Below, piece after piece: positions 55,301 to 63,321 of a stretch of 64,000 nt of DNA. This DNA comes from Verrucomicrobiaceae bacterium (lineage in GTDB: Bacteria > Verrucomicrobiota > Verrucomicrobiia > Verrucomicrobiales > Verrucomicrobiaceae). The translations under genes were made by a program, and so were the position numbers. Under the pieces are notes generated by a model that saw nothing but the letters and a program-made list of their open reading frames with translations, ran no database searches and was not told the DNA's origin. The stretch is from the NCBI GenBank assembly GCA_019694165.1, contig JAIBCL010000003.1:310001-374000 (forward strand), in the 5' to 3' direction. The first letter of the stretch is position 1; the number at the start of each line of letters is the position of its first letter.

Positions 55301-57459
55301 TAGTAAAGCTCGCCCGGCACGGTGAGCTGGCCGCCTTCATGTGGCACGGCGCCGCTGGCCTTCAAAAGCATCAGGGAGTGCTCCGGCGACGCGATGTTGG
55401 CGCGGCGCGAGGCGAGCTCGTCACTGAAGGCGAGCACGTCCATCAGGGGATCGTAGCCGCGCAGCGAAAGCTTGAAGCCCGCCTTGCCCTCCTTTGCGCC
55501 GTGGCAGGTGCCTTGATTGCAACCCAGCTTCGAGAGTACAGGCATCACTTCGCGCACGTAGTCTGGCTGCAGCGGCTGCTTCATGCCGCCGATCTCGACC
55601 GGCACGCTGGCCGTCTTGCCCATGAAGGCGATCTGCACTGCGCCCTTGCCGTCATCCTCGGGCCGCACCATGCCGCGCGCGTTGATCTCCACGGCCTTTC
55701 CACCTTGGAAGGCGAGCTTCGCCATGCGGGTGACATCGGCGGTGGAACCATCCGCCATCTTCGCGGTGATGAGAAGCTGCGCGTATTCGTTTGGCTTGGT
55801 GATTTTGATCGCCGTCGGCTGCACATCGATGCTCGCCACGGTCGCACCGGCGACGAGCGTCTCGGGCTTCTCGTCCTTCTTCACATCGACGCGCACCGTG
55901 TCATCTGCGATGACATCACTCGCGGCGAGTTCCTTTTTCTCCACGAGCGGCACGCTGACGAATTCCTTCGCGATCTTGCCTGCAGCAGTGTCGATGAGGT
56001 GAATTTTGCCGTCTTGTCCCGCAGCGGCGACCGTTTTGCCATCGGGGCTGAACGAAACGGAATACACGCCGCCGGTCGGAATCGCGATCGAAGAGAGCAG
56101 CTTCACGTCCTTCGTCACGTAAGCCTGAATCGTCGGATCGGTGTCGGCTTTCTGGCCGGCGGTCTCGACGATCTTCCGCACATCGGCCGGCAATTCGCTG
56201 TCATAGACCGAGCTGTAAATGTTCACCGTGCCCGCGCCGTTGAAGCTCGCACCTGCGACGATGCGCTTCCCGTCCGGGGCAAAATCGACGCCAAAGATGC
56301 GGCCCTGCATCACGGGGAATTTGCGGATGAGATTCGCGTTGTCGCCGATCACGCGCTTTGTGATGCGCTCCATGCGGTAGATCTGCGGCACGCCGTCCGT
56401 GCCGCCGATGAGCACTTCGTTTTTCGTCGGATGACGCGCCAGCACATGCACGCCGCCGCGCAGCGCGCCGGGTGTGATGGAAGTGACGTTGTCGATGAAG
56501 CGCTGCGTGGCCGTTTCAGTCAGCTTCACGCTCATGTCACGACCGCAGGAGACGATGTGCTTGCCTTCGAGCCCCCAGACCGTGTCGAGCACCCAGTCAC
56601 TGTGCGAGAGGAGGAAAACTGTCTGCTTGCCGGTCGCCACATCGATCGCGCGCATCGCATTGTCGGAGGCACCGAAAGCGATCTGCCTTCCATCCGGCGA
56701 CCAACTCACGCCGTATAGCGTGTCGAACGTCTCCGACTTCGACAGCTCGAGCTTCTTCTTTTCGACGTCCCAAACCTGAAGCTCGCCTACTCGCGCCGGA
56801 CTTCCGCCCGCGACCGCGATCTTCTTTCCATCCGGCGACCACGCGACCTTCTGAATGCGCTCCGCGAGACCCACGAGACGTGCGACGATGCCGCTGCCGT
56901 CTGCTTTGTGCACGAGCACTTCATGATAACCAGCCACCGCAATGAGCTTTCCATCCGGCGAGTAGTCCACCGACGTGATCGCCGGCGCGGTCACATAGAC
57001 CGGCGGATGCTCCATGTCGTATTGAGCCTTCGCCGAGGCCGGCGTGTCGTCCTTCGCGCCTTCCGCGATCCAGCGCTTGATCAGCGCCACCTGCGTCTCA
57101 TGCAGCGGGTCCGCCTTCTGCGGCATCTCCACTTTGCCCTTCGCATCGGGCACGATGAGCTTCATCACATTCGACTCCTCTGGCTTGCCCGGCACGATCG
57201 CATGACCTTCCTCGCCGCCCTTCAGCAACGCCGCGAAGTCCGTCATGATGTAATCGCCCTTCTTCTTCGCCGGCTGATGGCAGCCATTGCACTGCGCCTG
57301 GAAGATCGGGCGGATGTGCTTGTAAAACGAGACCGGCTTCGACGGATCGATGGGTTCCTCCTTCTTCGGCGGCGTGGCGTGCGCGAGCGTGGAGACAAAG
57401 AAACCAGCCAGCACGAGAAGCATGGCCGCACGTTGATCAGGGCGACGTGTCATAAGCAT
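52309..57459 (-). CDS. giant PSCyt1-WD40-DUF1549-DUF1553 secreted protein
   Basis: 1,716 residues from ATG 57459 (ATG 57453 also possible); signal peptide in RRPDQRAAMLLVLAGFFVST. Order: planctomycete cytochrome-c domain with CNGCH haem motif; about seven WD40-like repeats (ITSVDYSPDGKLIAVAGYHE ... VSFSPDGKTVAAAGQDGKIH); Big-2-like domains around a second haem-type motif CNQGTCH (C-x4-CH); DUF1549 (DFLRRIHIDLTGLPPKPEVV, FNCNKCHDHPFEKW); DUF1553 (SYANRIWGYLTGTGVIEPID, ARRLSAEVLFDAVYAVTGST), interrupted by a charged coiled-coil and beta domain; family-type tail AAQDLAWALINSPAFLFNH. Function unsettled; breakdown of complex polysaccharide is the usual suggestion. Confidence 0.9.
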   Translation of the reverse strand: MLMTRRPDQRAAMLLVLAGFFVSTLAHATPPKKEEPIDPSKPVSFYKHIRPIFQAQCNGCHQPAKKKGDYIMTDFAALLKGGEEGHAIVPGKPEESNVMKLIVPDAKGKVEMPQKADPLHETQVALIKRWIAEGAKDDTPASAKAQYDMEHPPVYVTAPAITSVDYSPDGKLIAVAGYHEVLVHKADGSGIVARLVGLAERIQKVAWSPDGKKIAVAGGSPARVGELQVWDVEKKKLELSKSETFDTLYGVSWSPDGRQIAFGASDNAMRAIDVATGKQTVFLLSHSDWVLDTVWGLEGKHIVSCGRDMSVKLTETATQRFIDNVTSITPGALRGGVHVLARHPTKNEVLIGGTDGVPQIYRMERITKRVIGDNANLIRKFPVMQGRIFGVDFAPDGKRIVAGASFNGAGTVNIYSSVYDSELPADVRKIVETAGQKADTDPTIQAYVTKDVKLLSSIAIPTGGVYSVSFSPDGKTVAAAGQDGKIHLIDTAAGKIAKEFVSVPLVEKKELAASDVIADDTVRVDVKKDEKPETLVAGATVASIDVQPTAIKITKPNEYAQLLITAKMADGSTADVTRMAKLAFQGGKAVEINARGMVRPEDDGKGAVQIAFMGKTASVPVEIGGMKQPLQPDYVREVMPVLSKLGCNQGTCHGAKEGKAGFKLSLRGYDPLMDVLAFSDELASRRANIASPEHSLMLLKASGAVPHEGGQLTVPGELYYETIKAWISQGTKLNANAPRVQRIELFPKNPVVQQIGSKQQIRVLATYADGYMKDVTAEAFIESGNMEVVEADKKGLLTTVRRGEAPVLARFEGAYAATTVTVMGDRTGFAWKEPEKWNKIDELVAAKWKRMKIEPSEVCSDADFLRRIHIDLTGLPPKPEVVRAFLADNRDQRTKRTEMIDKLIGNAEFVDHWSNKWADMLQVNSKFLGNEGATALRGWIKQQVADNTPYDRMAYRIITAAGSNKDNPAASYFKILRTPEELAENTTHLFLATRFNCNKCHDHPFEKWTMDNYYQTAAFFAQVGLATDPASKGATIGGTAVEGAKPLYEMVNDKKEGDVIHLRTNKTAAPQVPFEANLVSKTAATRREQFASWLTSPENDYFAMSYANRIWGYLTGTGVIEPIDDIRAGNPPSNPELLQYLTNEFIHSGFNVRHLMRLIVTSRTYQLALATNKWNADDKINYSHAKARRLSAEVLFDAVYAVTGSTANIPGVAPGTRAAQLADAQIKLADGFLTNFGRPARESVCECERNNDVNLGPVMALMSGPTVGDAISDSKNTIARLTKDIPDDRKLIDEIFVRILNRPPSEKETQAALALLKDMDEDNRKLLADWQAEEAKQKPILEQNEKERLALIAGTKGELDAYNKKMAPEVAKKQAARTAAITKAEAGVKAARDASPPAQAKWEQYIDLTTEWVPLDLTVVRANGVQKLEKQPDGSLLATALPEANVQPGNYQLSAKTELTGITGFKLEVIPDDRLPNNGPGLAPDGNFVLGEFVVQQNPLGTKPQKGKKREGQIALRNPKADFNQTNFDVSESLKKGNRDRGWAVSPEGGFRHEATFEPTEPAGLDGGTNFNFQLIQTFQSGKYNLGRFRIWVTTSPLVRFGTAKAIADAIRTPAAKRKPEQTAALNEHFLLQSRDFQNSKKALAIAKKPLPVDPQLVALEAKHTEAQKPVPIAPKLAQLRRDSELSRSQLTNKRLTAAQDLAWALINSPAFLFNH

Positions 57460-57469
57460 GAACGAGGGG

Positions 57470-57536
57470 GTAGAAGGGCCGCTCCCGCGTGTCGACGATG
57501 CCATCTAGACAGGCCGGGCTGGAGCGGCCCTCTAAT
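57470..57536. repeat. 66-bp REPIN-like palindrome between DUF1501 and PSCyt1 genes
   Basis: TAGAAGGGCCGCTCC (57471-57485) and GGAGCGGCCCTCTA (57521-57534) are inverted copies with one base of difference, around a 35-bp centre. The left end again shows GGTAG. It lies in the intergenic space immediately upstream of the giant PSCyt1 gene, 11 bp before its start, and must affect its leader. Confidence 0.75.
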
Positions 57537-57638
57537 ACGACCGGCCCCGCGACCCTCTTGCGCCTCCGAGCGCCTGGCTGGATGCAGCAAACAGGGGGGC
57601 CGGATTGTGCAAACTTCCGGGGCTTCGGTCCCCAGTCC

Positions 57639-59087
57639 CTACGCGACCACTTCGCCTATCACCTTCCCGAAATCCCGCTCCAGGCGCTTGCGACCCGGCA
57701 CTTCCAGCTTGTACGGATCAAGGCCGAGCAAATGCATGATCGTCGCATGAACGTCGGTGACATAATGCGGATGCTCCACGGCGTGGAAGCCGAGTTCATC
57801 GGTGCTGCCGTGGATCGTGCCGCCTTTGATGCCGCCGCCGGCCATCCAGACGCTGAAGCCATACGGATGATGATCGCGACCGTCGCTGCCCTGCGTGCCG
57901 GGCGTGCGACCGAACTCAGTGGCGAAGACGACGAGCGTGTCGTCGAGCAGGCCGCGCTGCTTGAGATCCTTGAGCAGGCCGGAGATCGGCTTGTCCACCT
58001 GCTGCGCGAGAGCGGAGTGATTCTTCTTCAAACCGGAATGCGAATCCCACGCGCCTGCCGCGCCATCGCCGTGCTGGAGCTGGATGAAACGCACGCCGCG
58101 CTCGGCAAGACGACGCGCGACGATGAGCTGCCGCGCGAACGGCTCCGCAACCTTGTCGTCTAAGCCGTAGAGCTTCTTCGTCTCCGCGCTTTCGCTGTCG
58201 AGGTTCATCGTCTCCGGCACGGCGGTCTGCATGTTGAAGGCGAGCTGGTAGCTCTTCATGCGCGCGGCTAGCGTCTTGTCGCCGGGATACTGCTCGGCGG
58301 TGAGCGTGTTCAGTTTGTGAATGAGATCGAACTGCGCCGCCTGCTCGCTTTTGCCGATCTGAAACTCCGGTGCGGCAAAGGTGAGCGGATTCTTCGGATC
58401 GACCTTCAGATTCACCGCGTCGTAAGCCGGCCCGAGGTAGTGCCCGTCGCGCACATCGAAGTAGCGCGGCCCCATGTTCACGAACGACGGCAGATTGTCC
58501 GTCATCGAGCCGAGGCCATACGTCACCCACGCGCCGATGGTCGGCACACGCGGCTCCAGCATGTGCCTTCCACTGTGGAACTGCACCTGCGCGCCGTGAT
58601 TGTCGTCCGTCGTCCACATGCTCCGGATGAACGCGATCTCGTCCGCGCACGAGCCGATGTGCGGAAACCAGTCGCTGACCTCCATCCCGCACTGACCATA
58701 TTTCTTCCAGCCGATCTGAAGCGGGTAGATCGTGTTGCGCTGCTTGCCGTTCGCATCGTTCACCACGACGACGCGCACCTTCTTGAGCTTCTCGGGATCC
58801 TGCACCGATTTGAACGGCGTCTCGCTGATCGACTTGCCCGCGTATTGATTGATCGCCGGCTTCGGATCGAAGCTCTCCATGTGGCTCACGCCGCCGCGCA
58901 TGAAGAGCCAGATCACCCGCTTCGCCCGCTGCGGCATCATGGGCAAACCGGTCGGCGGCTGCCAAGATTCCTCGCCACGCAACTCACGCGCCAGCATCGC
59001 CGTGACGGCAATGCTCCCGAGTCCGCCGAGGATGTCGCGGCGGAGGAAAGGTGTGGGCGTATGCGAAAGAGTGCTCACTTGGAGCAT
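57639..59087 (-). CDS. DUF1501 (sulfatase-like) secreted protein
   Basis: 482 residues from ATG 59087. N-terminus TPFLRRDILGGLGSIAVTAM resembles a Tat signal with twin Arg. The alkaline-phosphatase-like fold of DUF1501 shows RAKRVIWLFMRGGVSHMESF-DPKP, DDNHGAQVQFHSGRHMLEPR, WDSHSGL and the DTLVVFATEFGRTP-x-GRDHHPYGF motif. Such proteins are nearly always encoded with a PSCyt1/DUF1549/DUF1553 protein and are thought to work with it; here the partner is directly downstream, though DUF1501 comes first, the reverse of the common order. Confidence 0.93.
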   Translation of the reverse strand: MLQVSTLSHTPTPFLRRDILGGLGSIAVTAMLARELRGEESWQPPTGLPMMPQRAKRVIWLFMRGGVSHMESFDPKPAINQYAGKSISETPFKSVQDPEKLKKVRVVVVNDANGKQRNTIYPLQIGWKKYGQCGMEVSDWFPHIGSCADEIAFIRSMWTTDDNHGAQVQFHSGRHMLEPRVPTIGAWVTYGLGSMTDNLPSFVNMGPRYFDVRDGHYLGPAYDAVNLKVDPKNPLTFAAPEFQIGKSEQAAQFDLIHKLNTLTAEQYPGDKTLAARMKSYQLAFNMQTAVPETMNLDSESAETKKLYGLDDKVAEPFARQLIVARRLAERGVRFIQLQHGDGAAGAWDSHSGLKKNHSALAQQVDKPISGLLKDLKQRGLLDDTLVVFATEFGRTPGTQGSDGRDHHPYGFSVWMAGGGIKGGTIHGSTDELGFHAVEHPHYVTDVHATIMHLLGLDPYKLEVPGRKRLERDFGKVIGEVVA

Positions 59088-59195
59088 CAATACGAAACCA
59101 GCCCGCCTGCTCTGGCAATTTGCCTGGTTTGAGGCTGGTGCGCGGGGTTCATCGGGGGCGGTTCATCGTGACCGCTGCGGGACACGCATGGAAGC

Positions 59196-61115
59196 TCAGT
59201 CGCGCAGACGATAGAGCCGCAGGCCGGAAACTTCGACGAGCAGCGTGACTTGCTTTTGCACCGCCTGCGGAAGCTTGTCCTGGTTCGTCTCCATGAGGAG
59301 ATGCACCCCGAGCGCACGGGCGAAGCGCAGCGACCACTCCTCGCCGCTCTCGCCATCGCGCCTGGGCACGAGGACGAACGGGGCCGCCGAGCCGTAGAAA
59401 TTGCCGAGACCGCCGGCTTCATCGACCTCCGGAATGACGTTCAAACGGACGCAAGCGGAGCCGATGAAGCTCGTGATCAAACTGTTTCGTGGAATCCACC
59501 AGTTCCGGTCGCTGGCGGCGAAGTAGCCGATCTTGCCTCCCTTTGCCGCGGCTCGCATCGCCAACAGGTCAGCTTCGCGGTACCGTTGGAGGCCGCCGCC
59601 GGACCTGATCTCATCCATCCGCATGTCCCACGCCGGGATCGCAACGCAGGCGAGCATTAGCAGCCCGCTGACCCAGGGCAGCCGGCGATGCACGGCGCGC
59701 CCGTCATGCCGGCTGGTGAGACCAAGCGCCAGTCCCAGAAACCCCACAGGGTAGATGAACACGGCGTGTGCGTAGTTCACGAAATGCACCCGCTCGCCGG
59801 TGGGAAGCAGGAATTCGTAGGCCGGATAGCAGGCGATGAGGGCGCCGATCACCAGCCAGCCGAGCGAGCGGACGCGCGATGCGATCTCCGCGTCCGCATG
59901 ACTTGCCCTCACCAGCAGCACCAGGCCCGGCACCAGCAGCAGCACCTCCATCAAGCCCGCGCCCAGGTCACGGCCCAGCAGGCCGAGGCGCTCCATGAAC
60001 AAGCCCGGCTCACTGACAAACATCGGCGCGCCGTCGGTCTTCGGCAGCCCCACCCCGAAGAACGCCTTCACTGCGGCCCACCCGCAAAGCATCAGTGCCA
60101 CGCCCGTCACCGCCAGCTTGAGGTCCTGAAGATTCCTCCGTGCCAGCGCCAGCGCGCCCAGCCCGCCGCAGGCGATCCCGACTCCCGCGACGTTGTGCGG
60201 CGCGCTCACGGCAGCGGCAAAGCCAAGCAGCGCCGCGAGCGCATCGCGCCGCTGGAGCCATGCGGCGAGCATGCCGAAGACCAGCGCCGCCTCGACCTTG
60301 TAACTGAACAGCCCGGTCAGGCTCCAGTGGACATAGGGCATCAGGTCATGGCTGACGTGCCGGTACATCCACTCCACCAGCGCCATCGTGGGCCACGACA
60401 TCGCCAGCACGGCGGCGAACGACAATGGCAGAACGCGCTGGAGCCGCCAGCCCGTAAGCGTCCAGGCCACCGCCGCCAGCGCGATCACCATCACGAAGTG
60501 CAGCACGGGCGTGACGACGTGGAGCAAGGCATCGATGTCGCTCATGCCCGTGATCGAGCTCACCGCACAGGTCAGCCACATCGGTCCCCAGTGATACCAG
60601 ATGTCGCTGCTCACGCCCGCCGACCGCGCATGTTCGCCCAGTGTCGCCGCCCACAGGCTCGCATGGCCGGCGCGCGGCACCTCCTGTGCCAGCAGGGCGA
60701 AGAAGCTCAGATCAAAGTGCGGCAGCCGCATTCCCGCGCCGGCATCGCCCGCAGGTTGCACATAACACATGATCGCAAAGGCACCGACGTACGTCAGAGC
60801 CAGCAGGCCCCATTCAGGCAGGGTCAGCCCGGCCCCGTCCGGCTCAGCCCTGCGCCACCGGCGCGCCGCGAACAGGAAACCTATCTGCACCACCGAGAGC
60901 ATGCTCAGGTAATTGAAACGCCGCAGCCCGATGCTCGCCACCACACCGACGAGGAAGATCATGCCGCACGGCAGCGTCAGCGCCAGGCTCGGCAGCGTCC
61001 GCCGCCAACCCACCACCGGCACGATCAACAACCGCCCCGTCCATTCCATGACCACGAGCAACACTGCGCCGGCAATGAGGGCGACGGCGGGAGCGACAAG
61101 AAGCGAGTCGTGCAT
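59196..61115 (-). CDS. polytopic membrane protein, GT-C-like, unknown function
   Basis: 639 residues from ATG 61115. About 12-14 hydrophobic helices up to residue 490, then a soluble C-terminal part (about 500-639: GKIGYFAASDRNWWIPRNSL, LGVHLLMETNQDKLPQAVQK). An early extracytoplasmic loop has YHWGPMWL and HFDLSFFALLAQEVPRAGHA. The layout of many helices plus a late soluble domain resembles GT-C glycosyltransferases or mannosyltransferase-like proteins, but no catalytic Asp motif is certain. 108 bp from the DUF1501 gene on the same strand. Confidence 0.65.
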   Translation of the reverse strand: MHDSLLVAPAVALIAGAVLLVVMEWTGRLLIVPVVGWRRTLPSLALTLPCGMIFLVGVVASIGLRRFNYLSMLSVVQIGFLFAARRWRRAEPDGAGLTLPEWGLLALTYVGAFAIMCYVQPAGDAGAGMRLPHFDLSFFALLAQEVPRAGHASLWAATLGEHARSAGVSSDIWYHWGPMWLTCAVSSITGMSDIDALLHVVTPVLHFVMVIALAAVAWTLTGWRLQRVLPLSFAAVLAMSWPTMALVEWMYRHVSHDLMPYVHWSLTGLFSYKVEAALVFGMLAAWLQRRDALAALLGFAAAVSAPHNVAGVGIACGGLGALALARRNLQDLKLAVTGVALMLCGWAAVKAFFGVGLPKTDGAPMFVSEPGLFMERLGLLGRDLGAGLMEVLLLVPGLVLLVRASHADAEIASRVRSLGWLVIGALIACYPAYEFLLPTGERVHFVNYAHAVFIYPVGFLGLALGLTSRHDGRAVHRRLPWVSGLLMLACVAIPAWDMRMDEIRSGGGLQRYREADLLAMRAAAKGGKIGYFAASDRNWWIPRNSLITSFIGSACVRLNVIPEVDEAGGLGNFYGSAAPFVLVPRRDGESGEEWSLRFARALGVHLLMETNQDKLPQAVQKQVTLLVEVSGLRLYRLRD

Positions 61116-61199
61116 GAGTAAAAAGGGAAAACTCGGCGCGGCAAAGGGGGCGCGCCATAATGGGTGAGCGCGCCACCCTCAGATGCAGGCATCTCCAAA

Positions 61200-61847
61200 T
61201 CAAGGTCCGCCACGATGTTTTGCGGCCTCATCGTCCTGAAGGACCCGTTTCCCGTTCTTCGCCAGCCGCTCCTGCGCATGAGCGCGCGCGATGGTGATCT
61301 CGGCTTCATTCAGGCTGAAGCCCGTGGTGCCGGAGGCCATCAGGTTCACCGTGTCCTGTCGATGCTTCAATCCAAGCGCATGCCCGATCTCGTGCGACGT
61401 CACGCGCGGCAACGGTTCATCGAGACCATCGGGCACTTCTTTGAGCGAGGCCGTGTCCTTCACCACCACCGGCTCGCCGTAGTAGAAGCCGTTGGGCTTC
61501 ACGTTCTTCACGTAGCAAACATCGAGCGCGCTGGCGCTGAGGCTCGTCTTCGGGATCATCGCGTGCACACGATCGTGCTCCAGTTTGACGCGCGCCTCCG
61601 GCGGCAGCGGCTTCGCCGTGGTGGTGACGATCTTCTCGATCTCAAATTGGATGCCCGCCTGGGACCACACCATGTTCACCTTGCTGAAGATGCGCCGCAC
61701 ATCCGCCTCGACCAGCGTCGTGTGCATGTCCGGCATCGTGTCCGACTGCACCAGGTGCACGCGCACGGGGAGAGTCATCACAGGACGGTCGGCGGCGGCC
61801 GTATCAAGTGACGCGAAAAGGAAGAGAGCGGATAATGGGAAACGCAT
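61200..61847 (-). CDS. secreted metzincin-type zinc protease
   Basis: 215 residues from ATG 61847; signal peptide MRFPLSALFLFASLDTAAA. The zinc motif HEIGHALGLKH (His152, Glu153, His156, His162) is the full HExxHxxGxxH, followed by Met170 in TVNLMASG as the Met-turn, and an edge strand region before it (VCYVKNVKPNGFYYG). Matrixin-like length (about 195 mature residues), with no prodomain cysteine switch recognised. Extracytoplasmic; substrate unknown. Apparently an independent gene or part of the minus-strand series of secreted proteins. Confidence 0.82.
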   Translation of the reverse strand: MRFPLSALFLFASLDTAAADRPVMTLPVRVHLVQSDTMPDMHTTLVEADVRRIFSKVNMVWSQAGIQFEIEKIVTTTAKPLPPEARVKLEHDRVHAMIPKTSLSASALDVCYVKNVKPNGFYYGEPVVVKDTASLKEVPDGLDEPLPRVTSHEIGHALGLKHRQDTVNLMASGTTGFSLNEAEITIARAHAQERLAKNGKRVLQDDEAAKHRGGP

Positions 61848-61910
61848 GTCAGCACGAACCAAACGCCCGCGCATGCACGAGGCATTCAGCGTTCCGCGGA
61901 GGATGATCGC

Positions 61911-63314
61911 TCAACCAAACTTCACTGAGAATAGATCCGCATCGCTCATCTCAAAGCGCAGCCGCACAGGCTTCGAAGCGAGCGCGCTGACATCGCTGCC
62001 AGACTTCCACTTCACGATGCGCGCGATGTGATCGCCCCAGATCGGCTCGCAATCGTCGAGCGTGAAGCCGGGCATGGGTTTGCCATCGGCATCTTGAATC
62101 TCGACACGCATCTGACCGGCGGCGCTGGTGGAGTAATTGATCTCCAGTTTGCCGCCGGTGAAGGTGATCGGCTTCGTGATGAACTCACCGCCTGCGAGCG
62201 GTGCATTCACGGACACAAAGCCATCTAGGCGCAGCGTGTAGCGTCGGCCGCCGGTGAGGAAGAGCGACATCTCGGCGTCGCCAGTCTGATGAATGCCGAT
62301 GGCGGCGTAGTTCGCGCGGTCAGCCCAGCCGTCTTTGCCAATGCCGGGTCGGATGAAGCTCTGCGTGAACTCGCGGTCGAATTTGCTGCCGCCGCGCGTG
62401 CTCATGAAGAGGATGTCGGTGGCGGCGCCGCGCTTGTCCATGAAGCGCGTGGGAGTGGCGACATAGATGTGCGGCGCCCGGAAGTAGGGTTGCGTGCAGC
62501 TCGTGTAGAGATGCTCTTTCGGCAGGTTCGCCTCCATCTCGACGAACGGCGTCCAGGTGATGAAGTCCTTCGAGGTCGTGCGCGCGATGCCGCGCCAGCC
62601 TTTGATGAAGCGTCGGAAGTAGCACACGTAGCACTGTTCGGTCTCGCTCCAGAAGGCGTAGTTCTGCGAGTCGAAATACTTGCCCCAGTCCTCGGGCACG
62701 ACGGGTTCCTCGCGCAGTTTTTTCCAATGAATGCCGTCGGGTGAAACGAACGCCTTCAGGCCACCCGGTCCACGTTTGTCACGCACGGCGAGATGCTCGG
62801 GATGCGGCTGGTAGGCGATGCCACCGAGCGCCTTGTATTTCTCCTCGGGTGGCACGCCGGGCTTTGTGTCGATGAACGGCGTGAAGTTGTGATTTACGAG
62901 GAACTCGTTCATGAGCACGATGTTGCCCTGCGGAAAGGTCTCGTGCTCGAAGAGGTCGAGCTTCGGCAGCGTCCAGTGAATCGCATCCTTGCTCTCTGCG
63001 TAGAGGGTGACCTCGCCTGCGTGATACTGCTCCCAGCCTTGCTTCCAATGATTGCCGGGCTTCGTGTCGCCGCGGTAGTAGAACTGGAACTTGTCATCCG
63101 CCTTCAAGACGGTCGCGTAATGCCCGTTCGGTCGCGGCGGCGTGATGGGCTGCATCAACTGCGGCTCGTGCAGCTTTAGAGTCGTTCCCTTCAACTCGCC
63201 GACGAGGTATCGATCGACGAACAACTCTCGACGCGTCCCGATGGCGACGGGTTCATCGGCCAGAACGACCAGCGAATGCAAAAAGAGAATCCCGGGGAGC
63301 CATCGTGTTTTCAT
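61911..63314 (-). CDS. secreted five-bladed-propeller glycoside-hydrolase-like protein
   Basis: 467 residues from ATG 63314; signal peptide MKTRWLPGILFLHSLVVLA. LFVDRYLV and HYATVLKADDKFQFYYRGDT, LYAESKDAIHWTLPKLDLFE, GLKAFVSPDGIHWKKLREEP, IARTTSKDFITWTPFVEME are the repeated blade motifs typical of GH32/GH43-like proteins widespread in Planctomycetes and Verrucomicrobia; the C-terminal 120 residues form a beta-sandwich. Catalytic carboxylates are not certain. Ends 7 bp from the DUF1553 gene upstream, so the two are almost certainly co-transcribed. Confidence 0.75.
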   Translation of the reverse strand: MKTRWLPGILFLHSLVVLADEPVAIGTRRELFVDRYLVGELKGTTLKLHEPQLMQPITPPRPNGHYATVLKADDKFQFYYRGDTKPGNHWKQGWEQYHAGEVTLYAESKDAIHWTLPKLDLFEHETFPQGNIVLMNEFLVNHNFTPFIDTKPGVPPEEKYKALGGIAYQPHPEHLAVRDKRGPGGLKAFVSPDGIHWKKLREEPVVPEDWGKYFDSQNYAFWSETEQCYVCYFRRFIKGWRGIARTTSKDFITWTPFVEMEANLPKEHLYTSCTQPYFRAPHIYVATPTRFMDKRGAATDILFMSTRGGSKFDREFTQSFIRPGIGKDGWADRANYAAIGIHQTGDAEMSLFLTGGRRYTLRLDGFVSVNAPLAGGEFITKPITFTGGKLEINYSTSAAGQMRVEIQDADGKPMPGFTLDDCEPIWGDHIARIVKWKSGSDVSALASKPVRLRFEMSDADLFSVKFG

Positions 63315-63321
63315 ACTCGAG

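Noticed and set aside
54724-56718. 664-codon plus-strand frame
   Set aside because: Opposite the PSCyt1/WD40 giant protein, whose motifs are unambiguous.
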